Origin: Acidimicrobiia bacterium
Lineage (GTDB): Bacteria > Actinomycetota > Acidimicrobiia > Acidimicrobiales > Poriferisodalaceae
DNA length: 64,000 bases
Reading direction: 5' to 3'
NCBI GenBank assembly: GCA_022820925.1
Contig: JAJEEO010000012.1
Span: forward strand, 1 to 64,000
Part shown: one piece after another, positions 1 to 8,978 of the stretch
How positions within the stretch are numbered: position 1 is the first letter of the stretch
Layout of the letters: the number at the start of each line of letters is the position of its first letter
Notes under the pieces: model-generated
Seen by the model: the letters and a program-made list of their open reading frames with translations, nothing else
Databases searched by the model: none
Told to the model about the DNA's origin: nothing
Made by a program: the position numbers and the translations under genes

Positions 1-13
1 CGCGGCGGGCGTC

Positions 14-2233
14 ATGCCGGGGCCGATGAGAACTTCCGAGCGGGTGACCCGCCGGCGATGGCAATGCGGGCTTGCCCGGTTGGCCGCTGGCACCTGTGCG
101 GTCGCGCTGGTGCTGGCCGGCTGCGCCGCCGCCGAGACCGACGTGCCGGCAGCCGATCCGAGCGACACGGCCGCAACCGACGCCGAGTCAGCGCAGCCGG
201 CGCCTGAGACCGAGGCCGCCGCTCGCGCAGACGGCACTTCCTCCGAGACCGGCAGCGATGCAGCCACGACGGCATCCGAGCCGGTCGAGCTGACGTTCGA
301 GGGCAGCGTCGCTGCCCCCGAGTTCCCCGCCGGCTACGACTGGTTCAACGTCAGCCGGCCGCTGTCGATGAGCGGCGACCTGCGCGGCAAGATCGTCCTG
401 CTCGACTTCTGGACCCAAGGCTGCATCAACTGCATCCACATCATTCCAGACCTCCACCGCCTGGAAGCCGAGTATCCCGACGAGGTGGTGGTGATCGCGG
501 TGCACTGGGCCAAGTTTCCCAGTGAGCGCGAGTCCGAAGCGGTGCGAGAGGCATCGATCCGGTACGGCCGCCAGCACCCGATCGTGAACGACGATCAAGA
601 ACTGCTGCGTCGGGCCTATGGCATCAACGCCTGGCCGACCGTTGTCGCCATCGACCCATTGGGTCGGGTGCTGGGTCCCATTGCCGGCGAGGGCGTGTAC
701 GAACGGCTGGAACCCGCCATAGCGGTAATGGCTGAAGAGTACGGCCACAACGGCCTCATCGATCCGACGCCGCTCGGTGAGCTTCTCGAGATCGAGCCGG
801 CGCTGCCGACCGTGCTGAGCTTTCCCGGCAAAGTGCTTGCCGACGAGAACGGCGATCGGCTCTTCATCGCGGACACGGGCCGTCACCGGGTGCTCGTCGC
901 GACGCTTGACGGTGAGCTCATCGACGTGATCGGCAGCGGTGCCGAAGGGCGCGACGACGGCGCCTTCGACGAAGCTTCGTTTCGAAGACCGCAGGGCATG
1001 GCCCTGTCTGCTGACGGCAGCATTCTGTACATCGCAGACCGTGAGAACCATCTCATCCGGACCGCCGATCTGCGCTTTCGCACCGTGCGCACGATCGCGG
1101 GCACTGGAGAGCCGGTTACGTTCTTCCGCGCCGGTCGCGCTGCGCAGACTGCTATCGCTTCGCCGTGGGATCTGCATCTCGAAGGCGACGTGCTGTACAT
1201 CGCAGGGGCCGGGCGCCATCAGCTTTGGCTGATGCATCTCGGGACCGGGGTGATCGACGTTTTCGCGGGCACCGGCGCGGAAGGTCTCGATGACGGGGCC
1301 CGCCTTGACGCCACCCTGTCGCAGCCCTCCGGGCTTGCTGCAGGCTACGGCGTGCTCTACTTCACCGATCCGGAGGCCAGCGCAGTGCGGCAGGTCTCGC
1401 TCGGCCTCGACGGGCGGCTCGACACGCTGGTGGGCAAGCACCTGTTCGTGTGGGGCGACGAAGTGGGCAGCTTCGAAAACACGCTGCTGCAGCACGCCAT
1501 CGGCATCGAGTTCGTGCCGGGCGCGCAGGGCGCCGGGTTGTTGTATGTCGCGGACACCTACAACCACAAGATCAAGGTGCTCGACCTCGACACGCAGACG
1601 TCATCGGTGCTGGTCGGCGGCGGCACGCCGGGGCTGCGGGATGGCTTCGGTGCCGACGCGCAGTTGGCTGAGCCCAGCGGCCTGAGCGCTACCTCTGACA
1701 CGCTCTACGTCGCTGACACCAACAATCACCGCATCCGGATGCTCGACTTGGCGACCGGCGAGCTGTCCACGTTGGCGCTGTCGAATCTGGAGATCGCCAC
1801 GGTGACGATGGCCGGCGTGATCGAAGACAACGTGGTGCTTCTGCCCCAGCAAGTTGCCCCCGGACCGGTCGAGATCGTGCTCGACCTGCGAGTGCCCGAG
1901 GACTACAAGTTCAACACCGACGGCCTGTTCGAGTTCGAGTGGACTGCGGAGGGCACGTTGCTCAGCCCGCAGGGATCGGCCCGCTACGAGGCCCGAGGCC
2001 CTGAGATGCCGTTGCGTCTCGCTGGCACTGTCACCGCAGACAGCGGCTCCGCGGTGCTGACCGCCACAGCGGTGGTGTTCTACTGCCCTGCGGTGGACGA
2101 GACGTTCTGCCTCATCAGGGACGTGAATTTCACCGCGCCGATCGAGGTGGATCCTGCCGGTGCGCGCAGCATCGGGCTGCCGCATCAACTGCTGTCTGCG
2201 GAGGAACTGGACCGGCGCCTGGCGCCAGGGTGA
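14..2233 (+). CDS. Lipoprotein with thioredoxin-like domain and NHL repeats
   Basis: Predicted exported lipoprotein of 739 residues. A basic N-terminus and hydrophobic segment end in the lipobox LAGC (Cys37), so it should sit on the outer face of the membrane. After an Ala/Glu/Thr-rich linker comes a thioredoxin-like domain (about 100-240) with a Cys137-x2-Cys140 pair in the context FWTQGCINCIH. NHL beta-propeller repeats follow (about 265-600, recurring LYVADTxNHxIR units), then a beta-rich C-terminal domain. This is the NHLRC2-like architecture; a thiol-redox role is inferred and the substrate is unknown. The frame is open to the window edge, and ATG at 26 is another possible start. The stop overlaps the next start as GTGA, so the two genes are probably translationally coupled. 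Confidence 0.85.
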   Translation: MPGPMRTSERVTRRRWQCGLARLAAGTCAVALVLAGCAAAETDVPAADPSDTAATDAESAQPAPETEAAARADGTSSETGSDAATTASEPVELTFEGSVAAPEFPAGYDWFNVSRPLSMSGDLRGKIVLLDFWTQGCINCIHIIPDLHRLEAEYPDEVVVIAVHWAKFPSERESEAVREASIRYGRQHPIVNDDQELLRRAYGINAWPTVVAIDPLGRVLGPIAGEGVYERLEPAIAVMAEEYGHNGLIDPTPLGELLEIEPALPTVLSFPGKVLADENGDRLFIADTGRHRVLVATLDGELIDVIGSGAEGRDDGAFDEASFRRPQGMALSADGSILYIADRENHLIRTADLRFRTVRTIAGTGEPVTFFRAGRAAQTAIASPWDLHLEGDVLYIAGAGRHQLWLMHLGTGVIDVFAGTGAEGLDDGARLDATLSQPSGLAAGYGVLYFTDPEASAVRQVSLGLDGRLDTLVGKHLFVWGDEVGSFENTLLQHAIGIEFVPGAQGAGLLYVADTYNHKIKVLDLDTQTSSVLVGGGTPGLRDGFGADAQLAEPSGLSATSDTLYVADTNNHRIRMLDLATGELSTLALSNLEIATVTMAGVIEDNVVLLPQQVAPGPVEIVLDLRVPEDYKFNTDGLFEFEWTAEGTLLSPQGSARYEARGPEMPLRLAGTVTADSGSAVLTATAVVFYCPAVDETFCLIRDVNFTAPIEVDPAGARSIGLPHQLLSAEELDRRLAPG

Positions 2234-3804
2234 GGACGTTCGGCACGGAGGCGCAGCGGCGGCCGCCTGCTGCGGGGCGGAGGCGCTCACCACGGTGGCT
2301 CGTCGGAGCACTCGCTCTGGGGATCGCTGGCCCGCTGGCGATGCTGCCGTCTGCGGCAGCACAGTCCACCGGAAACTCCGATTCGCCGCCATTGATCACG
2401 GTGGCCCCCGAACCGGCGGGCGGCAGCGCCGACGGGCAATCCGACGCGCCGCGCATCGCTGCGGTGCTCAGCGGTCCCGGCGGCGTCGGCTATTGGGTGA
2501 TCGGCGTCGACGGCTCGATCGAGCCGATCGGCACCACGATTCTGCCGATCATCGGCGAACCGTCCGAGATCCATACCGAGGTCACCGGAGCACGGCTCGG
2601 CGCCCCCGGGGCACTTGGAGTGTGGCTTCAGCTGGCCGACGGCTCGGAGGTCTCGGTGGGCGATCCCGGTCCGACAGTGCTGACCGGCGAGGAGCGACCT
2701 ATCGGCTGGCTGTCAGGTGTCGCCATTCGGCAATTGCTGGCGGGAGCGTGGTGGACCGAGGTGGACCGCTGGTGCACGTCCGAACTGTCCATAGGGGTCC
2801 GGATCGGCCAGACGATCATGACGGCACTGGGTGAGCGCTCGCTGGGCTTTGCGGTGGAGGAAGCGCGAGACCGGCGCATCGGCGGGATCCTGCTGCTCGG
2901 TCCGGTGACAGAACATGTGTGGCGCCGAATTGCCGAGTTGCAGGACTTCGCCGGCCGCATACCGCTGATCTTCGCCGTGGACGAGGAGGGCGGCCGCGTG
3001 CAACGGCTTGCTGGCGTCATCGGCCGCCTGCCGGCGGCGGCCTCCCAAACGCAGAAATCTCCGGCAGAAGTCCGTGAGCAGGCGGCCGATCATGCTCGCA
3101 AGATGGTCGAGCTCGGCTTCACGATGAACTTCGCCCCCGTGGTCGATGTCGGGGCTGGCGAAGGCATCGGCGACCGGTCGTTCGGAGACGATCCCGGCAT
3201 CGTGACCGAGTACGGCATGGCGACGGTGGAGGGTCTCAGCGCCGGGGGAGTCGTGCCGGTCGTGAAGCACTTTCCGGGACACGGCGGCGCGGATGTCGAT
3301 ACTCACGAGGCCCTCGCCTCGACGGCGCCGTTGGCGCAGCTACGCGCGCGCGACCTGATCCCGTTTGCAGCAGTCGCGGGAAGCACTGATGCGGCTGTGA
3401 TGGTCGGGCACCTCGATGTCCCCGGATTGACGGGCGGCTTGCCGGCATCGCTGTCACCTGCGGCCATCGGCGGTCTGCTGCGAGACGAGCTGGGCCACAG
3501 TGGGTTGGTGGTGACCGACTCGCTGGTGATGGGTGCCATTCGGAGCCGCTGGTCGGTGAGCGAGGCGGCGCTCCTCGCGATCACCGCTGGTGCAGATCTT
3601 GCGCTTGTCGGCGAGCTCACGGATGCTGCTGCTGCCTTTGCCGAGATCGAGGCTGCGGTCTCGGAGAACCGCCTCAGCCTCGAACGCCTCGACGACGCCG
3701 CAACCAACGTGCTGCGCGCCAAGGGTGTCTACGCATGCACCTTGGTCGGACGCGACGGCCTCGGCCGCACCGTGCTCTACGACCCGACGCTCGTCGGGCG
3801 ATAG
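2230..3804 (+). CDS. Exported glycoside hydrolase family 3 (NagZ-like)
   Basis: Beta-N-acetylhexosaminidase-like GH3 enzyme, 524 residues with an N-terminal signal peptide ending near AAAQS (about residue 45). A poorly conserved N-terminal region (50-160) contains a GYWVIGVDGSIEPIG repeat-like unit. The GH3 barrel follows, with DEEGGRVQRL (about 251), KHFPGHGG followed by DTH (about 346) and VTDSLVMGAI, whose Asp is the expected nucleophile (about 429). The DTH element matches the NagZ histidine/aspartate dyad. NagZ enzymes release N-acetylglucosamine from muropeptides; an exported copy would act on wall fragments outside the cell. Start is GTG, overlapping the upstream stop by four bases. 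Exact substrate not provable from sequence. Confidence 0.88.
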   Translation: MRTFGTEAQRRPPAAGRRRSPRWLVGALALGIAGPLAMLPSAAAQSTGNSDSPPLITVAPEPAGGSADGQSDAPRIAAVLSGPGGVGYWVIGVDGSIEPIGTTILPIIGEPSEIHTEVTGARLGAPGALGVWLQLADGSEVSVGDPGPTVLTGEERPIGWLSGVAIRQLLAGAWWTEVDRWCTSELSIGVRIGQTIMTALGERSLGFAVEEARDRRIGGILLLGPVTEHVWRRIAELQDFAGRIPLIFAVDEEGGRVQRLAGVIGRLPAAASQTQKSPAEVREQAADHARKMVELGFTMNFAPVVDVGAGEGIGDRSFGDDPGIVTEYGMATVEGLSAGGVVPVVKHFPGHGGADVDTHEALASTAPLAQLRARDLIPFAAVAGSTDAAVMVGHLDVPGLTGGLPASLSPAAIGGLLRDELGHSGLVVTDSLVMGAIRSRWSVSEAALLAITAGADLALVGELTDAAAAFAEIEAAVSENRLSLERLDDAATNVLRAKGVYACTLVGRDGLGRTVLYDPTLVGR

Positions 3805-3842
3805 CCCGAGCATTGAGCACGGGGGCGTTAGGCAGATGGCCG

Positions 3843-5087
3843 CTAGGGGAGCGTGACCGTGACCTCTGGCTCAGGCGGCGGGGGAGCGGTTTCGAAGTTG
3901 CGGACTACTTGGCTCCAGGTGAGTTGCCATTGCTTCCAGTTGGCCCCGACGTACGCGGGATCGGGCCGGTACGGGATCACGGTCACCCCGAACTCGCGCC
4001 ATTCGGGGGTGCTCACGATGTCGCTGCGGGCCGGTCTGGAACCGAAACGATCGCTCACGCCGAACTGGAACAGCGGCTCGCCCATGAAGTCGATCAAACG
4101 CCCGCCGAGGGATTCATTCGGGGCACCGGCCACGACGCCTGCATAGAACCCGATGCGAACGCAATCGTCGGTCACCACGGCGATGTCCAGCGATTCAGGC
4201 AGACCCGGCTGATAGGTGGCGTACACCGCCGGGAGTCCGGTGGTGCCCCACGCCAGCGGCAGGCGGCCGCCGAGATCAGACAGCGTGACGGGATCAGGAA
4301 CATCCTGGCTGACCGGCCGCTGCGGCGGAGGTTCTCCGCCGGCGAAGCGTTCGAAGACCGAGGTCTCCCAGCTCGGCGCCAGCTCAATGCCCCACCGCAG
4401 CATCTGGTCGAGAATCTGTGGCCACGGAGTCACCTCGTCGCTGTCGCGTTCGGGGTGCAGACGCTCTAGCGCCACCAGCAAATACACGCCCATGCGGCTT
4501 GTCCCGGCATCCGGAATCACTGCAGTGCCAGCGTGTGCCGGGTCGTACAGTGCATCGAGACCTCGAGGCAGCGGCGGCGGCAGCACTTCGAGATCGGGCA
4601 GCTCGTCGAGAGGCCGATCTGGCACGACATAGAACGACGGCAGGTAGTTCAGGCAGGCATCGATGTAGCTGACTGGCGTCAGTGCGTGGCCCTCGACGGC
4701 TAAGCCCTCAGTCAGCGGTCCAGGCGCCAAGGGAACGTAGGACTGCGTCAGACCATTTTCGACGACGAACAGCACATCCAGCGTGTCGATGCCCACCACG
4801 ACGTCGGCCACGGGATGCGCGCGGCTTCGGTCGAGCAATTCGATCACGTCGTCGGGCGTGTCCTCGCGAAAGATCACCACCTCGACGCCGGTGGCTTCGG
4901 TGAACGCTTCGAGCGCGTCAGCAGGCAGGTGAAAGTCGCGATGGGTGATCACCCGCACCGCGGCAGAACCCTCGCTCGTGTCAGCACAGGCCGCAGCGAA
5001 TATTGCGCCGGCGCACATCAACACCACGAGACGATGCAGCAGGAGGTTCCGCCTACTCGCTCTTCTTCTAGGGAAGCGGCTTGCCAT
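3843..5087 (-). CDS. Thiamine-type ABC substrate-binding lipoprotein (ThiB-like)
   Basis: Lipoprotein of 414 residues with lipobox FAAAC (Cys34). It has the periplasmic-binding-protein layout of the ThiB family: an early VRVITHRDF strand, DVVVGIDTLDVLFVVENGL (about 95-115) and a PVSYIDACLNY segment. ThiB proteins bind thiamine or its phosphates and deliver them to a ThiP/ThiQ transporter. Its start overlaps the end of the thiamine pyrophosphokinase gene by 20 bases on the same strand, which supports a thiamine role. No permease or ATPase gene lies beside it, so the partner must be elsewhere or the protein has another use. It converges with the GH3 gene. Confidence 0.82.
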   Translation of the reverse strand: MASRFPRRRASRRNLLLHRLVVLMCAGAIFAAACADTSEGSAAVRVITHRDFHLPADALEAFTEATGVEVVIFREDTPDDVIELLDRSRAHPVADVVVGIDTLDVLFVVENGLTQSYVPLAPGPLTEGLAVEGHALTPVSYIDACLNYLPSFYVVPDRPLDELPDLEVLPPPLPRGLDALYDPAHAGTAVIPDAGTSRMGVYLLVALERLHPERDSDEVTPWPQILDQMLRWGIELAPSWETSVFERFAGGEPPPQRPVSQDVPDPVTLSDLGGRLPLAWGTTGLPAVYATYQPGLPESLDIAVVTDDCVRIGFYAGVVAGAPNESLGGRLIDFMGEPLFQFGVSDRFGSRPARSDIVSTPEWREFGVTVIPYRPDPAYVGANWKQWQLTWSQVVRNFETAPPPPEPEVTVTLP

Positions 5088-5772
5088 GTGTCTGCAGTGC
5101 CAGAACGGTGCCCGCAGCGACGCGCACCGCGGCGGTGGGCTCGATGAACTCGTTGCTCAACCCGAGCGATGCGGCGCTGCGCAGCGGCTTCGCCGCCGCC
5201 AGGTTCCATCGCAGGCCGGTGGTGTGCACGCGAGCCGTGCCACCTGCGGCGAGCAGCGTCAGCAGGTTGCCGTCGGCGGCGTCGAGTTCCATTGACATAG
5301 CGGCGGTGGCCGAGCGCACCACGCTGTCGGAGACATAAGCAACGAGCGGCAGCGCCGCATAGCAGGGCCGCGCCAGCAAGCTCACCGAGGTCAGCAGGTG
5401 ATCGAGGCGTCCTCCCGCACCGCTCGCGACGGCGATCTGGTCTGGATCGAGGCCCCATGCGAAGCTCAACGCGAGATCCAGATCGCTGTGTGCCTTTTCC
5501 GGCGGGTGTCGCTGGATCACGATGTCGGGCCATTCATTACGAGCTCGTGCCAGCATCCCGGGATCGACCGAATCAAAGTCGCCAACGACGACGTGGGGCC
5601 GCAGCCCCAATCGCAATGCATGGGCCAGTCCCCGGTCGACGGCGATGACGCACGACGGCTCGTTCGGCGGCAGCCGCCGCGGAGCGTTGGGCCCTCCGTC
5701 GATGATCCAGACGCAGCGGGCATCGAGATGCGCCGTCTCTGATGACGACTCGGCTGACACTGCTCCCCTCAT
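5068..5772 (-). CDS. Thiamine pyrophosphokinase
   Basis: Transfers pyrophosphate from ATP to thiamine to make thiamine diphosphate. The 234-residue reading from ATG at 5772 shows the family signatures: an acidic substrate loop GDFDS (64-68), KAHSDLDLAL (variant of the K-x2-TDxExAL motif) and GRLDH. A much longer open frame extends upstream but has no thiamine-kinase similarity and is antisense to the PBP gene, so the start at 5772 is preferred. It is followed on the same strand by the ThiB-like gene with a 20-base overlap. I see no TPP riboswitch in the short region upstream. Confidence 0.87.
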   Translation of the reverse strand: MRGAVSAESSSETAHLDARCVWIIDGGPNAPRRLPPNEPSCVIAVDRGLAHALRLGLRPHVVVGDFDSVDPGMLARARNEWPDIVIQRHPPEKAHSDLDLALSFAWGLDPDQIAVASGAGGRLDHLLTSVSLLARPCYAALPLVAYVSDSVVRSATAAMSMELDAADGNLLTLLAAGGTARVHTTGLRWNLAAAKPLRSAASLGLSNEFIEPTAAVRVAAGTVLALQTHGKPLP

Positions 5773-5804
5773 GACAACAGTGTGATAGGCCGACAAGCGC
5801 ATAT

Positions 5805-5896
5805 GGCGCGATGGTCGTTCGCGCCGCCGCGTCAGGGTTGGTGCCCCAGCGGACGGCAACAAGGACAGCGGCGCGATGGTCGTTCGCGCCGCCGCG
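5805..5896. repeat. 27-bp direct repeat carrying a dyad, ahead of the PBP gene
   Basis: Two identical 27-base copies occupy 5805-5831 and 5870-5896, 65 bases apart. Each has perfect inverted arms GGCGCG-N9-CGCGCC. The second copy contains the annotated ATG of the PBP gene (5876); the first repeats the same ATG context out of frame. Because they lie between divergent genes, they may be paired regulator sites, or a duplicated gene start. Confidence 0.8.
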
Positions 5897-8155
5897 CCGA
5901 ACCATCGGGTTGCCCCCGGTACCTTGCAGTCCAACGTGGATGTCATCCGCCGTTTCGCTCGGCTGCCCCTGCTCGCCGTGATGATCGCGGTCTGCGCGGC
6001 ACTCGTGACGTTCGGTGCCCGCGCTTCGGCGCCGCACGTGGCCCGCACGCTTGACGCTGTCGAGCGTGATCGCGACCACATCACGATCGACTTGCGTCCT
6101 GGCGCGCAGCGCACGCAGGTATTCGACTCGGCCGGCAACCCGATCGGCATCCTGGTCAATGACATCGATCGCGAGATCATCACGCTCGACCAGGTGCCTG
6201 CTGACGTGCTCGCCACGATCGTGGCCGTCGAGGACGCCAAGTTCTGGCTGCACAACGGCGTCGATCTGCGCGCGACCGCCCGGGCCCTGGTCTCGGGCGT
6301 CTCTGCCGGCGGCATCACCTCCGGCGGCTCCACGATCACCCAGCAGATCGTGAAGCTGCGAGTGGTGGGCGACGAGCGCAGCTTCAACCGCAAGATTCGC
6401 GAAGCCGTCATCGCAGCGCGACTGGAGGAGGAATTCTCCAAGGAGGAGATACTCGAGTTCTACGTCAACGAGATGTACCTCGGCAACGGCGCCTACGGAC
6501 TGCAAGCCGGTGCAGAGACTTACTTCGGCAAGGAGGTCTCCCAGCTCGACGTCGGCGATGCCGCGTTCCTCGCGAGCCTCATCCGCAGCCCCGGGCTCTT
6601 CGACGGCTTCGACCAGAACATCGCGACGATGACGCGGCGACGAAGCCAGTCCCTCCAGCAGGCCGTCGATGCCGGCATCATCACCGAGACCCAGCAGGCG
6701 GCCTTCGAGCGTCGGCCGTTGCCGACGCGCAACCTGTCACCCCGGCGCACTGATGTCGCCCTGCGCCGCGACTACTTCCTCGTCGAGGTGCGCAAGGCGC
6801 TGCTGGCCAACCCCGCGCTGGGCGATACGTACCAGGCTCGCTTCAGCCAAGTCTTCGGCGGCGGATTGCGAGTCTGGACGACGCTGCGCCCCGACCTGCA
6901 GGAGGCGATGCGCTCGTCGGTGTCCGAGGTGCTTCCCGAGGGAACCGGCGAGTTCGAGGTGTCGATCGTCAGCGTCGACCCGGCCACCGGAGCTGTGCTT
7001 GCCTTCATCGGCGGGCCTGCCTTCAGCGACTCCGAATTCAACCTCGCAACCCAGGGACTCCGGCAGCCAGGCTCCTCGTTCAAGACCTATGTCCTGGCAG
7101 CCGCCATCGAGCGAGCCGGCTTCTTCCCATTCGACACCATCAGCGGGCAGGGGCCGTGTGTGTTTCCCAACCCGCCGCTCGAGGACTACGAGGTATCCAA
7201 CTTCGCGAACAGCCCGGGGCGTCTGGCCACCTTGGAGGACCAGGCGACCGCCAGTTCCAATTGCGCGTTCGTCCGGCTGGGCCTGGTCACCGGTCTCGGT
7301 GAGGTCGTCGAGATGGCGAATCGTCTCATCGGACGGTCAGATGAGGACAGCTTCCTGCCCTACCCGTCCATCTCCCTGGGCGCCCAGGAAGTCACGCCGC
7401 TCGAACAGGCAGTGGGATATGGCACGTTCGCCAACGGGGGCGTCCGGATGGAGCCGTTCTACGTCACCCGGATCGAGAACAGCTTCGGCGAGGTGATCTA
7501 TGAGCATGTGCCGCACGGCCGCAGGGTCGTGACCGAATCGGTGGCCGACTGGGTCACCTCAGTGCTCGAGGCAAACGTCGAATCCGGAACCGGGACGCGC
7601 TCACAGCTCGACAGCGGGCAGGTATCAGCTGGCAAGACCGGCACGACACAGGCCTTCCATGACGCATGGTTCGTGGGATTCACGCCCCACATGTCGACCG
7701 CAGTGTGGATGGGCCATCCCGATGAGCAGGTTCCGATGGGTGAGATCCAGGAACGGCGGGCGACGGGCGGTTGGATACCGGCCCGCATCTGGTCTGCCTA
7801 CATGCAGCAAGCCTTGGACGGCGCTGCGCTGCTGGACTTCGATCCGCCGCCACCGCCGCCGCGCTCCAGCCAGTACCTGTTCGTGCCCGGCGACACCTGC
7901 ACCATCGCCGTCACGGTGACACCGTCAGAACCGCCGCTCGAGTTTGATCTGCCATGCAGCATGGTGCGCCCGACGCCCGACAATGAGTTCGAGCCGCTGC
8001 CTGACGCCTTGTGCAGCGTCGCCGTGCCCGCACCGGACGGCGAGACGCGATCCGAGTGGATCCGCTGCACCCAGATCGCAATGGAGCTCGCGGCGCGGGC
8101 CACGGCTTCGCCGCCCGAGGAAGCCTCTAGCGTTGGCGAGACCCAAGAGAACTAG
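5876..8155 (+). CDS. Class A penicillin-binding protein
   Basis: Bifunctional peptidoglycan glycosyltransferase/transpeptidase of 759 residues. A single N-terminal membrane anchor (about 25-50) precedes a GT51 domain with EDAKFW (catalytic Glu near 118) and GGSTITQQ. The transpeptidase domain has S400-S-F-K403, S460-S-N462 and KTG (about 587). A Pro-rich linker (DPPPPPPRSS) leads to a short C-terminal tail. It polymerises lipid II and crosslinks glycan outside the membrane. The ATG at 5876 has AAGGA ten bases upstream. A GTG at 5936 is an alternative: it lies ten bases after a TACCTT hexamer and removes a 20-residue leader that does not look conserved. Confidence 0.93.
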   Translation: MVVRAAAPNHRVAPGTLQSNVDVIRRFARLPLLAVMIAVCAALVTFGARASAPHVARTLDAVERDRDHITIDLRPGAQRTQVFDSAGNPIGILVNDIDREIITLDQVPADVLATIVAVEDAKFWLHNGVDLRATARALVSGVSAGGITSGGSTITQQIVKLRVVGDERSFNRKIREAVIAARLEEEFSKEEILEFYVNEMYLGNGAYGLQAGAETYFGKEVSQLDVGDAAFLASLIRSPGLFDGFDQNIATMTRRRSQSLQQAVDAGIITETQQAAFERRPLPTRNLSPRRTDVALRRDYFLVEVRKALLANPALGDTYQARFSQVFGGGLRVWTTLRPDLQEAMRSSVSEVLPEGTGEFEVSIVSVDPATGAVLAFIGGPAFSDSEFNLATQGLRQPGSSFKTYVLAAAIERAGFFPFDTISGQGPCVFPNPPLEDYEVSNFANSPGRLATLEDQATASSNCAFVRLGLVTGLGEVVEMANRLIGRSDEDSFLPYPSISLGAQEVTPLEQAVGYGTFANGGVRMEPFYVTRIENSFGEVIYEHVPHGRRVVTESVADWVTSVLEANVESGTGTRSQLDSGQVSAGKTGTTQAFHDAWFVGFTPHMSTAVWMGHPDEQVPMGEIQERRATGGWIPARIWSAYMQQALDGAALLDFDPPPPPPRSSQYLFVPGDTCTIAVTVTPSEPPLEFDLPCSMVRPTPDNEFEPLPDALCSVAVPAPDGETRSEWIRCTQIAMELAARATASPPEEASSVGETQEN

Positions 8156-8194
8156 GCCTGAGCCCAAGCTCGTTGCCTCCATCACCATAAAGCG

Positions 8195-8944
8195 ATGACA
8201 CCAGAAGCCTCCGAGCCAGCGCCTCCAGCGAGCCGCCTCGGGATCCTCGCCCAACTGCAAGATCTCGACGTGCGGCTCGAACAGATCGATCATCGAGTCG
8301 TTCACCTGCCCGAACGCGAGGTCCGCACCGGCATCGATGCCGAGTTGGCGGCGCTGGGGTCCGAGATGAGCGCACTCGAGGTGCGCATCGGCGACTTGGA
8401 GCGACAGCAGCGCCGTCACGAGGATGAGGTCGCTCGAATCGAAGCCAAGCGAGCGCAGAATTCCGAGCGTCTCTACGACCCTCACATGACCTCGCCCAAA
8501 GAAGCCGAAGCCCTCACGGCCGAGGCCGAAGCTCTCGGACGGCATCAGGTCGTCATCGAGGATGAGATCCTCGAACTGATGGAACAGATCGAGCCCCTGA
8601 GCCATGAGCATGACTCGCTCGCAGAGCGCCAGTCGGAGGTCGAGGCACGCCGGCACGACGTGGATGCAGCGATCGCCGCCTCTGAACGCGAGGCGCAGGC
8701 CGAGCGGGACGGGGTGCTCGGCGAGCGAGCGGCACTCGTCGCGGTGGCGGACGCGGAATTGATCTCGGTGTACGAGCAGCGGCGAGCCAGCGCACGTGGG
8801 GAACCAGTCGTGGGCCGTCTCGTCGGCACCACCTGCAGCGCGTGCCACCTGGAGATTCCCTCGGTCGATTACGAGCGAATCGCCCGCCTGGAGCCGGACG
8901 AGCTGGCCGAGTGTCCCCATTGCGGCGCCTTGCTGGTGCGCTGA
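8195..8944 (+). CDS. Coiled-coil C4 zinc-ribbon protein (DUF164/CdsZ type)
   Basis: 249 residues: a long, highly charged antiparallel coiled coil (about 15-195), then a zinc ribbon with Cys214-x2-Cys217 and Cys240-x2-Cys243. This is the DUF164 (zf-RING_7) family known in actinobacteria beside RNase HI/phosphatase genes. The next-but-one gene here is a histidine phosphatase, so the neighbourhood is partly kept but no RNase H is present. The molecular role is not settled; nucleic-acid binding through the ribbon is the usual inference. Confidence 0.85.
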   Translation: MTPEASEPAPPASRLGILAQLQDLDVRLEQIDHRVVHLPEREVRTGIDAELAALGSEMSALEVRIGDLERQQRRHEDEVARIEAKRAQNSERLYDPHMTSPKEAEALTAEAEALGRHQVVIEDEILELMEQIEPLSHEHDSLAERQSEVEARRHDVDAAIAASEREAQAERDGVLGERAALVAVADAELISVYEQRRASARGEPVVGRLVGTTCSACHLEIPSVDYERIARLEPDELAECPHCGALLVR

Positions 8945-8978
8945 GTCCCGCGGTTCTGCCTCACCGAGAGCCGGACTG

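Noticed and set aside
188..1567. Long antisense open frames, such as 188-1567 and 5573-6505 on the minus strand
   Set aside because: They mirror strong genes on the other strand, have low-complexity His/Arg-rich products and no family motifs; GC-rich DNA creates such frames.
5773..5875. TPP riboswitch ahead of the thiamine genes
   Set aside because: The region is too short and lacks the CUGAGA and ACCUGA-type core elements.
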